A DNA stretch of 41,343 nt from Magnetococcales bacterium. Lineage in GTDB: Bacteria; Pseudomonadota; Magnetococcia; Magnetococcales; UBA8363. The notes beneath the pieces are model-generated. The model was not told where the DNA came from. It ran no database searches and worked only from the letters and a program-made list of their open reading frames with translations. The stretch lies in NCBI GenBank assembly GCA_015232645.1, contig JADFZF010000005.1, positions 1-41,343 of the forward strand, given 5' to 3'. The position numbers were made by a program, and so were the translations under genes. This document shows positions 1 through 7,789 of this stretch, piece by piece. Every line of letters begins with the position of its first letter. Within the stretch, counting starts at the first letter, position 1.

Positions 1-1
1 G

Positions 2-625
2 GCCAACAAGTCGGCCTTGCGGCATCGATTGATGTTGGAACAGTGTGATCGTCCCATCGTGGCCTATATTGGACGATTGGATACCCAGAAGGGGGTCCAT
101 CTGATTCGTCATGCCCTGTTCACCGCCGTTCATAACGGCGCTCAATTTGTTTTGTTGGGAACCAGCCCCGAATACGGCATCAACGAACATTTTTGGCATT
201 TGAAGCATTATCTCAATGATAACCCTCATTGTCATTTGGAGATCGGGTTCAATGAGGAATTGTCGCGGTTGATCTATGCCGGATCGGATCTGTTTGTTGT
301 GCCCAGCTTGTTTGAACCGTGCGGTTTGACCCAATTGATCGCCATGCGTTATGGAACGGTCCCCATCGTTCGTGCCGTCGGAGGGTTGGTGGATACCGTC
401 TTCGACTGGGATTTTTCGTCCAAGCCCAAGGAGGAAAGAAACGGGTTCACTTTCGATTCCGCCGACTATGCCGGTATCGAATCGGCTATGTTTCGCGCTT
501 TTGGATTATACCACAACCCGGAGTATTGGAAAAAAATTCGCGCCACCTGTATGCGTACCGATTATTCATGGAATTATCCAGGGCAGGATTATCTCAAGAT
601 TTACGACTTCATTCGGCATAGATAG
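2..625 (+). CDS. glgA: Glycogen synthase, C-terminal part (5' end outside window)
   Basis: This is the C-terminal GT-B half of an ADP-glucose-dependent glycogen synthase, which elongates alpha-1,4-glucan in the cytoplasm. The frame is open from base 2, with no stop before the first visible TTG at 17, so the gene starts outside the window. Diagnostic family motifs are the nucleotide-sugar-binding stretch with GRLDTQKGV, followed by EPCGLTQLIAMRYGTVPIVR, which holds the retaining-GT catalytic glutamate region, and then GGLVDTV. About 207 residues remain out of the roughly 480 usual for the family. It is followed after 75 bases by a GH57 enzyme on the same strand, which fits a glycogen metabolism cluster. 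No sign of decay is seen in the visible part. The family assignment is very secure; the missing N-terminus is simply not in view. Confidence 0.95.
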   Translation, partial: ANKSALRHRLMLEQCDRPIVAYIGRLDTQKGVHLIRHALFTAVHNGAQFVLLGTSPEYGINEHFWHLKHYLNDNPHCHLEIGFNEELSRLIYAGSDLFVVPSLFEPCGLTQLIAMRYGTVPIVRAVGGLVDTVFDWDFSSKPKEERNGFTFDSADYAGIESAMFRAFGLYHNPEYWKKIRATCMRTDYSWNYPGQDYLKIYDFIRHR

Positions 626-700
626 TCCTCCGCGGACCCCGCTTGGGAACTTCATGTGTCGCAACGGATTTGAGCTTTAGGGCAAAAAAAGGAGCCTGAC

Positions 701-2164
701 ATGCACGAAATTCCCGAGTCCATCGGTGGTCTGCCTAATCTTTCCGGTTTCGAAGGGTTGTTGCAGGATCAGTTGGTTGCCAACAAGGATAAGCCGGTAT
801 TTCTTGGCGGAAGTGATATAAGTTTTTCAGACATCCAGAGTGCTTTTGCGGTGGCATTACACATGCATCAGCCACTGATTCCCGCGGGTGGGGGACCTTT
901 GGCGACCGCAGAGATGATCAGCAATCTTAAAGCGATGATGAATAATCCGGGTATTGGGGACAACCACAATGCCGGGGTTTTCCTCGACTGTTATCGACGC
1001 ATGGGTCGAATCCTCAAGCAGTTGATTCACGAAGGTCGGTCACCGCGGGTGATGTTGGATTATTCGGGGACGCTGTTTCACGGACTGCGGCGAATGGGGG
1101 CGGACGAGGCGTTGGCGGATCTGCAGGAGATCACCTGGAACACCGATTACCGCCGCAGCGTGGAATGGTTGGGAATGGCCTGGGGGCATCCGGTGGCACC
1201 ATCGACTCCGGTTGTCGATTATCGTCTCCATGTGCAGGCTTGGCGGCATCATTTTGCAGCGATTTTTGGTCTGGAGGCGTTGCAACGGGTGCGAGGATTC
1301 TCGCCTTCGGAAATGGCTCTCCCCAATCATCCCGATGTGGCCTGGAATTTTGTCAAGACCCTGAAGGATAATGGCTATCAATGGGTGTTGGTGCAGGAAC
1401 ATACTGTGGAGCAACCTGACGACGGTTACCATCCCAGAGAGCCCCATCTCCCCCACCGTTTGGTCTGTACCAGTTCTGACGGGCAGACCGAAAGCATCAT
1501 CGCCATCATCAAGACTCAAGGGTCCGATACCAAGCTTGTGGGGCAGATGCAGCCCTACTACGAGGCCAAAAGTCTGAACCGCAAGGGACTGGGAGGACGG
1601 ATGATTCCGCCGCTGGTGACTCAGATTGCCGATGGCGAAAACGGGGGAGTGATGATGAATGAGTTTCCCCCGAAATTTCTCGATGTCATGCGCGAATGTT
1701 CCGGCAGCAGGCATCCGGCGATGCATGTCACGGAGTATCTGGAACATTTGTTCGCCTCCGGGATCAAAGAGTCGGATCTGCCGCTGGTGCAGCCGGTATG
1801 GCAACGGCGCATTTGGGAACGGATGCGTCCTGGGGAAGGGCCGGAAACCCTGGCCAAAGTGATCGCGGCACTCAAGCAGGAGGAACATCGCTTTCATATG
1901 GATGGTGGTTCATGGACCCAGTCCATTTCGTGGGTCAACGGGTACGCCCACGTTTTGGGTCCTATGGAAGAGTCAAGCGCCTTGTTTCATCAAAAAATTC
2001 CCAATCCTGGAGCCGTTTCGGAGGAACACCGTTATAGAAATGCCTTGTTTCACCTGTTGACATCCCAGACCAGTTGTTACCGTTATTGGGGGGAGGGAGA
2101 GTGGACCGATTTTGGCCGCGAAATATGCCGTCGGACCAAAGCCATCCTGGAGTATGATTTTTAG
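701..2164 (+). CDS. GH57 family alpha-glucan hydrolase/transferase
   Basis: This 487-residue protein belongs to glycoside hydrolase family 57 (amylase, 4-alpha-glucanotransferase or branching-enzyme-like). The first conserved family block is HMHQP at residues 54-58. The GFSPSEMAL segment places a glutamate (E204) where the family nucleophile lies, and ADGENGGV supplies an aspartate (D311) in the position expected for the acid/base. The GHP segment near 162-164 resembles the second conserved block. There is no signal peptide, so a cytoplasmic role on glycogen or maltodextrin is likely. A ribosome-binding site (AAGGAG) sits about 8 bases before ATG 701. It lies directly downstream of glgA, as such GH57 genes often do. 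Exact specificity (amylase versus transferase) cannot be decided from sequence alone. Confidence 0.88.
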   Translation: MHEIPESIGGLPNLSGFEGLLQDQLVANKDKPVFLGGSDISFSDIQSAFAVALHMHQPLIPAGGGPLATAEMISNLKAMMNNPGIGDNHNAGVFLDCYRRMGRILKQLIHEGRSPRVMLDYSGTLFHGLRRMGADEALADLQEITWNTDYRRSVEWLGMAWGHPVAPSTPVVDYRLHVQAWRHHFAAIFGLEALQRVRGFSPSEMALPNHPDVAWNFVKTLKDNGYQWVLVQEHTVEQPDDGYHPREPHLPHRLVCTSSDGQTESIIAIIKTQGSDTKLVGQMQPYYEAKSLNRKGLGGRMIPPLVTQIADGENGGVMMNEFPPKFLDVMRECSGSRHPAMHVTEYLEHLFASGIKESDLPLVQPVWQRRIWERMRPGEGPETLAKVIAALKQEEHRFHMDGGSWTQSISWVNGYAHVLGPMEESSALFHQKIPNPGAVSEEHRYRNALFHLLTSQTSCYRYWGEGEWTDFGREICRRTKAILEYDF

Positions 2165-2311
2165 GAGAGGTGGCCATGTCCTGTTTCCAATCCTGTTTTC
2201 GGGATGGATCAAGGTAAGCCCTGCCCTGTCGTGAATCGTCCGTACATTTTCCATGGAGGGCGACGATTATAACCCCAACAGGGCTGTGAATGGCACCAAG
2301 GGCGGTGGCAG

Positions 2312-2800
2312 ATGGAAGGGAGATGGCTGAGCAAACTTGGGCTGGACCAGATCACCTTGCAGGTTGCCACGCTGGGCGGGATTGGCCAATCCCCGGTGGC
2401 CCCGGGAACGATGGGGACCATGGCATCCCTGCCGTTGGTCTACCTGGTGATGCAGGGTGGTTTGGCGTGGCACCTTTGGGTCCTGGGGGGAGTGGTTGTC
2501 ATCGGTACCTGGGCGGCCCACAGGGCGGCTTTCCTTCTGGGTCGGGACGATCCCAGTGAAGTGGTGGTGGATGAACTGGCGGGTATGTTGTTGACCATGG
2601 TCGGCCTTCCTCTGGATTGGGTCTGGTTGTTTGTGGGATTTTGCGCCTTTCGCCTGTTCGACATCTGGAAACCCTGGCCGGTCAGCTGGATCGACAGGAC
2701 ACTGCCGGGAGGATGGGGCATCATGGCGGACGACCTGGCGGCTGGAGTTTATGCCCGCCTGCTGGTAACAGTGCTTATTGTGTGGATGGAATCGGGATGA
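2312..2800 (+). CDS. pgpA: Phosphatidylglycerophosphatase A
   Basis: PgpA dephosphorylates phosphatidylglycerol phosphate to phosphatidylglycerol at the inner membrane. The 162-residue protein has the family's ordered motifs: a GIGQSPVAPGTMG segment near residues 23-35, DDPSEVVVDELAG near 79-91, FCAFRLFDIWKPWP, and the terminal GGWGIMADDLAAG with its conserved acidic pair. Hydrophobic segments between the motifs fit the known integral membrane topology. Length is normal for the family. Its TGA stop overlaps the ATG of cinA (ATGA at 2797-2800), so the two are very likely translationally coupled; pgpA-cinA pairing is common in proteobacteria. The ribosome-binding site before ATG 2312 is weak, so the exact start is moderately certain. 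Confidence 0.93.
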   Translation: MEGRWLSKLGLDQITLQVATLGGIGQSPVAPGTMGTMASLPLVYLVMQGGLAWHLWVLGGVVVIGTWAAHRAAFLLGRDDPSEVVVDELAGMLLTMVGLPLDWVWLFVGFCAFRLFDIWKPWPVSWIDRTLPGGWGIMADDLAAGVYARLLVTVLIVWMESG

Positions 2801-3945
2801 AATGTCTCCTTGTTTTACCACTGTGGAGTGAGTCGAAATCGATCTATCCCGCTTCGGGAAGGCCATATCTGGATTTGTTACTGCAGTGTCTAGGGTATAC
2901 GGACATCATTACCAGGGAGCTGGAATATGATGCCCCTTTTGATCCGCGTGCCGTCGAGGATGAGTTCAGCCTGATTTTGATCCAATCCGATTGTGGCAAC
3001 CCTCACGGTCGGTTGCGTCGTTCGGTGTTGTCCAATCTGGGGCTTTCCCTGGGCCTGGACGGTCAGGCGTCCGACCGGCTTCGGGTTGTGGGAGCCCGAC
3101 CGCTGTATGATCCTTCCGGAATTCCCAGCGGCTTCGTCATCCGCAGACGGGGCAGGATCGTCGCCTTTTTTGAAAAACCGTTGTGGAACCTGCGTATGGA
3201 GCTGGTCCATGTCGTTCGGACCCTGCTGCATGAAGAGGAAAGTTTCCGGCGTCCAAAGTTTGATATTTGCTGGCTGTTGGAATCCTACGGTCAGGGACTG
3301 GATTTTCCGCCCGGGGACTGGGAGGAGGATGTGGCTCAATTTCAGATCCGCTGCCTCCCGGATGGCGATTGTGCTGTCATGATGTCCTCCACCATCGGTG
3401 AAGAACTTCGCAACCGTTTGCGAGCCCAGTTTGGCACCCGTGTTTATGCGTTAAGTCCCCGGCCGCTCGAGGAGGTTTGCGGGCAGATGTTTCGGGATGC
3501 CAACCTGACGGTCGCAGTCGCCGAATCCTGTACCGGAGGTTTGGTTTCGACGCGTCTTTCGGCGATCCCCGGAAGCAGCAGCTACTTGATGGCGGGGTTC
3601 GTGACCTACTCCAATCAGGCGAAAAACAGGCATCTGGATGTGGCCGAGGTATTGGTGGAACGTTGCGGGGCTGTCAGTCCCGAGGTCGCCTTGGGAATGG
3701 CCAGAAATGCCTTGCGTACCAGCAATACCGATCTGGCTGTGGCGGTGACCGGTATCGCCGGACCGGATGGCGGAAGTCGGGAAAAACCGGTCGGTCTCGT
3801 TCACTTGGCAGCGGTATCCCGCAAGGGCAGTACCTTGGAATTCAAGGCCAATTTTACGGGGAGTCGGGATCGTATTCGTTTGCAGTCCAGCCAGACGGCG
3901 TTGCATCTTTTACGTCGCTTGGCATTGGATTATCGGCCTTCCTGA
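2797..3945 (+). CDS. cinA: CinA-family protein with PncC-type nicotinamide-nucleotide amidohydrolase domain
   Basis: The C-terminal ~160 residues are a clear CinA/PncC domain, which deamidates NMN to nicotinate mononucleotide in pyridine nucleotide salvage. Visible motifs are AESCTGG, TYSNQAKNR, GAVSPEVA and GIAGPDGG followed by KPVGLVH. The N-terminal ~215 residues occupy the place of the COG1058 (MoCF-like, ADP-ribose pyrophosphatase) domain of full-length CinA, but I do not recognise that domain's usual motifs, so it is either strongly diverged or a different domain. Start 2797 was chosen because its ATG overlaps the pgpA stop; the same frame extends upstream to 2617, but that part would lie inside pgpA. 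The total of 382 residues is close to the ~400-420 of two-domain CinA. It is the last gene of the plus-strand block, ending before a long inverted repeat. Confidence 0.88.
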   Translation: MKCLLVLPLWSESKSIYPASGRPYLDLLLQCLGYTDIITRELEYDAPFDPRAVEDEFSLILIQSDCGNPHGRLRRSVLSNLGLSLGLDGQASDRLRVVGARPLYDPSGIPSGFVIRRRGRIVAFFEKPLWNLRMELVHVVRTLLHEEESFRRPKFDICWLLESYGQGLDFPPGDWEEDVAQFQIRCLPDGDCAVMMSSTIGEELRNRLRAQFGTRVYALSPRPLEEVCGQMFRDANLTVAVAESCTGGLVSTRLSAIPGSSSYLMAGFVTYSNQAKNRHLDVAEVLVERCGAVSPEVALGMARNALRTSNTDLAVAVTGIAGPDGGSREKPVGLVHLAAVSRKGSTLEFKANFTGSRDRIRLQSSQTALHLLRRLALDYRPS

Positions 3946-3969
3946 TAGACGAGGACGCCATAGGAGCTT

Positions 3970-4031
3970 GACCAGTTCATGGGACGGGTGGGCAGGGACC
4001 CTTCCCTGCCCACCCGTCCCATGAACTGGTC
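3970..4031. repeat. 29-bp perfect inverted repeat with 4-base loop
   Basis: Bases 3970-3998 are the exact reverse complement of 4003-4031, with a loop CCCT at 3999-4002. The repeat lies between the convergent ends of cinA (3945) and the SemiSWEET gene (4048), where a bidirectional terminator would be expected. Neither side has a run of T residues after the stem, so it is not a textbook intrinsic terminator. The stem is unusually long and perfect for a bacterial terminator, and it could also act as a transcript-stabilising hairpin or form a cruciform. Confidence 0.9.
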
Positions 4032-4047
4032 CATGCTTAACCATACA

Positions 4048-4302
4048 TCAGCCATATTTTATTTTCATAAGCAAAACGATGAAAAGAAGAAGGCAGGCGG
4101 TGGCATTGGCGATAATGATGGGCCAAGCATTTAATATCACACCGTATATCACCCATAGAAAAGCGCCCAGGCTGGACATGGCATACATCCAGAACGATAG
4201 ATCATGTGTCTCCCGGGTTTTTATGGTTCGAACTACCTGAGGAACCAGTCCGAACGTAGTAAAAAATGCGGCGATATAACCTAAGAATGAAATATAAGTC
4301 AT
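4048..4302 (-). CDS. SemiSWEET family sugar transporter
   Basis: This 84-residue protein is a SemiSWEET (MtN3/PQ-loop) transporter, a small inner-membrane protein that dimerises to move sugars by facilitated diffusion. It has three hydrophobic helices: residues about 4-22, 36-57 and 61-80. The family PQ motif appears as GLVPQVVRTIKT after the first helix, followed by the conserved DLSFWMY and then NAWPIIIANA in helix three, where the Asn of the substrate pocket lies. Length matches bacterial SemiSWEETs (about 85-100). It is a single gene converging on cinA. The start ATG at 4302 has only a weak upstream ribosome-binding signal. The family call is strong; the transported sugar is unknown. Confidence 0.88.
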   Translation of the reverse strand: MTYISFLGYIAAFFTTFGLVPQVVRTIKTRETHDLSFWMYAMSSLGAFLWVIYGVILNAWPIIIANATACLLLFIVLLMKIKYG

Positions 4303-4630
4303 TCATGGCCTGTCATGGTACGAGGAAAGGATGCCCAACAAAGGCGTGGCGCGTCCCGGCCAATCGGGTTGCCAGGGTTTGCAAGAGCGGTATCGGCCTA
4401 ATAAGGGGTCAAAAAAGGTTTCGAGCGCGGGATCAAACCGTCGATCCAACAAGGAGAACGACCTTCCCGGACTCATTTGCAACATGTTCAACGGCAAGAC
4501 TGAACGGTGACGAAGCCGCTACGCATCGGATGCGGTGGACATGGTGCACCGCGAATGGCCGACGGTGGCATTCTATTAAAGAAAGACTGGTCATGTCACG
4601 GATTTTTTACCTCCTGGTTGGGCGGGTGGA
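4303..4630. other. Intergenic region, no gene recognised
   Basis: These 328 bases separate the divergent SemiSWEET gene and the GT4 glycosyltransferase and should hold both promoters. Open frames here have no recognisable protein pattern, and no RNA or repeat was identified by eye. Confidence 0.5.
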
Positions 4631-5818
4631 ATGAATATTCTGACCTTTACCACCCTCTACCCCAACGACTCGCAACCGAACCATGGGTTGTTCGTGGAAC
4701 ATCGTATTCGTCGGCTTGCGGAAAGCGGTCAGGCAGGCATACGTGTTCTCGCTCCAGTGGCGTGGTTTCCATCCGCCCATCCCCGTTTTGGCAATTATGC
4801 CGGCCTAGCCAAAATCATCAGACAGGACCGGCGTTACGGTTTGATCATCGACCATCCGCGTTATCCATTGCTTCCTAAAATAGGGATGAATCTGACCCCA
4901 TGGACCATGGCGGCGGCGATGATCGGACCGATACGCAGGATACAACGGGAAGGATTTGATTTTCAGTTGATCGATGCCCATTTTCTTTATCCGGATGGTG
5001 TCGCGGCTGTTCTGTTGGGGCGATGGTTCCGACGTCCAGTGGTGATGACCGGTCGGGGAACTGATATTACTTTATTGCCAAAGTTTTCTGGACCACGACG
5101 TATGATCTCCTGGGCCTGCCGGAACTCGGCGGCGGTCATTACGGTATGCCAAGCACTCAAAGAGGCATTGCTGCCGTTATCCATCCCCGAAGGACTCATT
5201 CGGGTGTTCCCCAATGGTGTTGATCTCGAATTGTTCCGGCCACTGAATCGGGAACAGGCTCGTGGCGAGTTGGGCATGGCCGGAATGACGATGCTTTCCG
5301 TGGGGCATCTGGTACAACGTAAAGGTCATGATATTCCCATACGTGCCTTGACGCAGTTGCCCGAAGTTCGATTGGTCATTGCAGGTGGTGGTGGGACTTT
5401 TGAAGATGACAACGAGGCGGAATTGAAACGGTTGGCCCGGGATCTGGGGGTTCAGGATCGGGTCAGTTTTGTCGGTCCGGTCCCACAGACCCGATTGCCA
5501 TGGTATTATTCCGCGGCGGACCTCTTGGTGTTGGCGTCGTCGAGGGAAGGGAGGGCCAATGTGCTTTTGGAAGCCATGGCATGTGGTCTGCCGGTGATCG
5601 CTTCACCGGTATGGGGAAATCCAGAGGCGGTTACGGCTCCCGAGGCTGGGGTGATCATGCGGGAACGTTCGGTGGCAGGTTTGATCGATGCCTTTTATCG
5701 TCTGACAGTCGCTATGCCCGAGCGTCTCATGACGCGTCGATATGCAGAAAGGTTTTCCTGGGATCAGACAACCCGGAACCAGCTCGAACTGTTTCGCCAG
5801 ATCATCGGGCAGCCTTGA
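4631..5818 (+). CDS. Glycosyltransferase family 4 (GT-B)
   Basis: This 395-residue cytosolic or membrane-associated glycosyltransferase is of the GT4 type used in exopolysaccharide or lipopolysaccharide assembly. The N-terminal Rossmann half has the acceptor-side pattern with DAHFLYPDGVAA at about 115-126 and GRGTDI at 141-146. The C-terminal half has FPNGVDLELF (193-202), SVGHLVQRKG (223-232) and a catalytic E-x7-E pair at E306 and E314 inside SSREGRANVLLEAMACGLPV. Length is complete for the family. It resembles the TuaC/EpsF-like branch, but the sugar donor and product cannot be inferred. The gene stands alone on the plus strand with a weak Shine-Dalgarno before ATG 4631. It is 10 kb from the Pel genes, so participation in the same polymer is speculative. 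Confidence 0.88.
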   Translation: MNILTFTTLYPNDSQPNHGLFVEHRIRRLAESGQAGIRVLAPVAWFPSAHPRFGNYAGLAKIIRQDRRYGLIIDHPRYPLLPKIGMNLTPWTMAAAMIGPIRRIQREGFDFQLIDAHFLYPDGVAAVLLGRWFRRPVVMTGRGTDITLLPKFSGPRRMISWACRNSAAVITVCQALKEALLPLSIPEGLIRVFPNGVDLELFRPLNREQARGELGMAGMTMLSVGHLVQRKGHDIPIRALTQLPEVRLVIAGGGGTFEDDNEAELKRLARDLGVQDRVSFVGPVPQTRLPWYYSAADLLVLASSREGRANVLLEAMACGLPVIASPVWGNPEAVTAPEAGVIMRERSVAGLIDAFYRLTVAMPERLMTRRYAERFSWDQTTRNQLELFRQIIGQP

Positions 5819-6133
5819 CCTTTTTTCCGCAACCACACGTGTACGCAAGGAATTCGACATGCTACTTCAGGTCAATTGCGCTTGAATGAGGAGATTTATT
5901 TTTGATTTTTCTGGTGATATCGATCCCATGATGGAACAACCCTGCGGGTCCCCCCCCCCCTTCTTCAGGGGGTGTGGGCATGAAGATTTAAAGAAGAGAA
6001 AGGGCCTGGAAGCCATTCCTCAGACCTCGGTTATTCTTGATTGTTTCCAGAAGCAGGGGGGATATGAATGAGCACGATGGAGCATGATTGATTGGGTCAG
6101 GATCATTTTGTCCATTGACCCTGTCATATTTTA

Positions 6134-6309
6134 TTCTCCCTTGTCACATTCATTAATTGGAATGGATGGCTAATTATTTATTGATATATGAAAATATTGA
6201 AAGAAAAAAGGGGGCTGGGGGATCGCCCCCCCTTTTTTTCCAAAATTTATTATATATATCAGTACACTGTCAATGGTTTGCCCAAATCAATGAATGCAAC
6301 TAAGTAAAA
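6134..6309. repeat. MITE-like element, long copy
   Basis: The 25-base left end (6134-6158) and the right end (6285-6309, read on the opposite strand) are imperfect inverted repeats sharing a CATTCATT core; about 17 of 25 positions match by eye. The same left block (6139-6182) recurs at 32443-32486 with a single mismatch over 44 bases. The right block (6273-6314) recurs at 32489-32530 with roughly 35 of 42 positions matching. Compared with that 88-bp copy, this one carries about 90 extra bases in the middle, holding a terminator-like hairpin. No transposase is encoded. Confidence 0.65.
6204..6238. terminator. Bidirectional terminator-like hairpin inside the repeat element
   Basis: An A6G5 arm (6204-6214) pairs with a C5T6 arm (6228-6238), giving an 11-bp stem around a 13-base loop. 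Read in either direction, the stem ends in a T-rich run, which is the form of a bidirectional intrinsic terminator. The nearest plus-strand gene ends 385 bases upstream and the nearest minus-strand gene ends 650 bases away, so the hairpin is not placed tightly behind either. Confidence 0.5.
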
Positions 6310-6589
6310 TTAAGACAGATGCGGATCGGTGGACGGCCCATGGCCAAGTCCCATACGCCTACTATTTTACTGCTTTCAGACTGGAGAGCTGGAGAAATCA
6401 CTTCCCGGTTGGAACCGTTCACTCTCCCCCGTCCTCAGGACGCGTTCGTATGGACGATAAAAAGAAAGGGGGACGGGGGTATGGCCCACGGAAATTTGAT
6501 TTTATTTATTTTTCCATTCACACGCCCCATGATCCGAAGCGGGAAGACCGAGCATATTGGGTGGGAATCTCGCATGGACGCGCATCCTG

Positions 6590-6628
6590 GTTGACCTTTC
6601 TTTGCGCTTGTGACGAAGAAAGGTCAAC
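6590..6628. repeat. 13-bp inverted repeat
   Basis: Bases 6590-6602 (GTTGACCTTTCTT) are the exact reverse complement of 6616-6628, around a 13-base loop. No T-run follows. It stands about 260 bases beyond the end of the minus-strand REC-GGDEF gene and could end or stabilise that transcript, or be a dispersed repeat. Confidence 0.6.
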
Positions 6629-6885
6629 GCCCAGTCAGGTGTCAAGCCGGACAACCGACAAGGCCGACTGATTGTTTCGCCCAAACCACTCGGAAAAACG
6701 CCTCGGGTCAAAGGGGAAGAAAACAGACAAAATCAAACTCCTGGAGGCCATCCCCCGCATCCCATTCCTTTTCCATCCCGAGGGCAGGGTTCTGAACAGT
6801 AACCTTGATCGTTTCCAGAAGCGGGGGGGACCTCAATGGTTACCATCGGGCCGACTCCTGGCGCTGGTGCTGGTTCAATAGCACT

Positions 6886-7788
6886 TCACACGTTGGCACA
6901 CAGACGATTGCGCCCCTGTCTCTTGGCTTCATACAACAATGCATCGGCCGTCTGTTGCAACTGCTCCAGCGTGGTGGTCGCGGACGGCGTCATCGTAGCC
7001 ACTCCCAAGCTGATGGTCACATGCGTGGCGACCGTGGACAGGGAATGCGGTATGGCCAGCGCCGAAACCGCCTGACGCAACTGTTCTCCCACCTGCATGG
7101 CCCCGGTCGCATCGGTGTTGGACAAGACCGCGACGAATTCCTCTCCCCCATAGCGCGCCACCAGATCTCCAGGACGATGAACACACCCGGCCAATGCCCG
7201 CGCCACCCGTTGCAAACACCTGTCCCCACCCGAATGGCCGTAGTGATCGTTGAATTGCTTAAACTGATCGACATCCATCATGATCAGGGAAAGGGGTTCG
7301 CCAGTACGCAATCCCCGCGCCCATTCCCGTTCACGCACGACATCGAAGGAACGACGATTGGGAATCTCCGTCAAACCGTCCAGAGATACCATGCGCTCCA
7401 ACAAGGCCATCTTGCGCTGCAGACCCAGATGGGTCTGAATGCGGGCGTAGACGATGGTGGCATGAAACGGTTTGGAAATATAATCCACCGCCCCCAGGCG
7501 CAACCCCTTGACCTCCGCATCAACATCATGAAGCGCCGTCAAAAAAATCACCGGAATGGAACGAGTCATCGGGTCGTCCTTGAGGCGGCGTATCACCTCG
7601 AAACCATCCATCCCCGGCATCATGATATCCAACAGGATCAAATCGGGCAAACCATCGGCCCGTATGGCCCGCAATCCCTGCTCCCCAGTTTTGGCCACCA
7701 CGATGCGATAGTCCGACCGTAACAGACCGACCAAGGTCTCGATCACAAAGGTCTCATCATCGACAATCAAAATTTTGGGTTGTTCCAT
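6886..7788 (-). CDS. REC-GGDEF response regulator, diguanylate cyclase
   Basis: This 300-residue protein would convert two GTP to c-di-GMP under phosphorylation control. Residues 1-120 are a receiver domain with the acidic pair D10-D11, phospho-acceptor D54 in LILLDIMMPGMDG, T84 and K106. Residues 135-300 are a GGDEF domain opening with DGLTEIPNRRSF and carrying an intact GGEEF active site at 214-218. An allosteric RxxD I-site (RPGD, 205-208) is spaced five residues before it, so product inhibition is expected. The architecture resembles PleD/WspR-type regulators with one REC. Its ATG lies one base after the stop of the hybrid kinase gene, so the two are co-transcribed and the cyclase is a probable output of that kinase. 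Confidence 0.95.
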   Translation of the reverse strand: MEQPKILIVDDETFVIETLVGLLRSDYRIVVAKTGEQGLRAIRADGLPDLILLDIMMPGMDGFEVIRRLKDDPMTRSIPVIFLTALHDVDAEVKGLRLGAVDYISKPFHATIVYARIQTHLGLQRKMALLERMVSLDGLTEIPNRRSFDVVREREWARGLRTGEPLSLIMMDVDQFKQFNDHYGHSGGDRCLQRVARALAGCVHRPGDLVARYGGEEFVAVLSNTDATGAMQVGEQLRQAVSALAIPHSLSTVATHVTISLGVATMTPSATTTLEQLQQTADALLYEAKRQGRNRLCANV

Positions 7789-7789
7789 G

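Larger units (their letters stand above)
5819..6885. other. Gene-free intergenic region with repeats and hairpins
   Basis: About 1.07 kb without a credible gene. It contains a poly-C run near 5951-5960, a MITE-like inverted-repeat element (6134-6309), an independent 13-bp stem (6590-6628), and two imperfect copies of a motif reading CTGGA(A/G)GCCAT and, further on, CTTGAT(T/C)GTTTCCAGAAGC (about 6007-6056 and 6741-6828). Short open frames here show no family resemblance and overlap these repeats, so none is called. Confidence 0.6.

Noticed and set aside
1040-1897. 285-codon minus-strand frame inside the GH57 gene
   Set aside because: The GH57 protein has the family motifs on the plus strand; the antisense frame lacks any protein pattern.
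6294-6671. 125-codon plus-strand frame after the long repeat element
   Set aside because: It begins inside the repeat and runs through a perfect inverted repeat; the composition is not protein-like.
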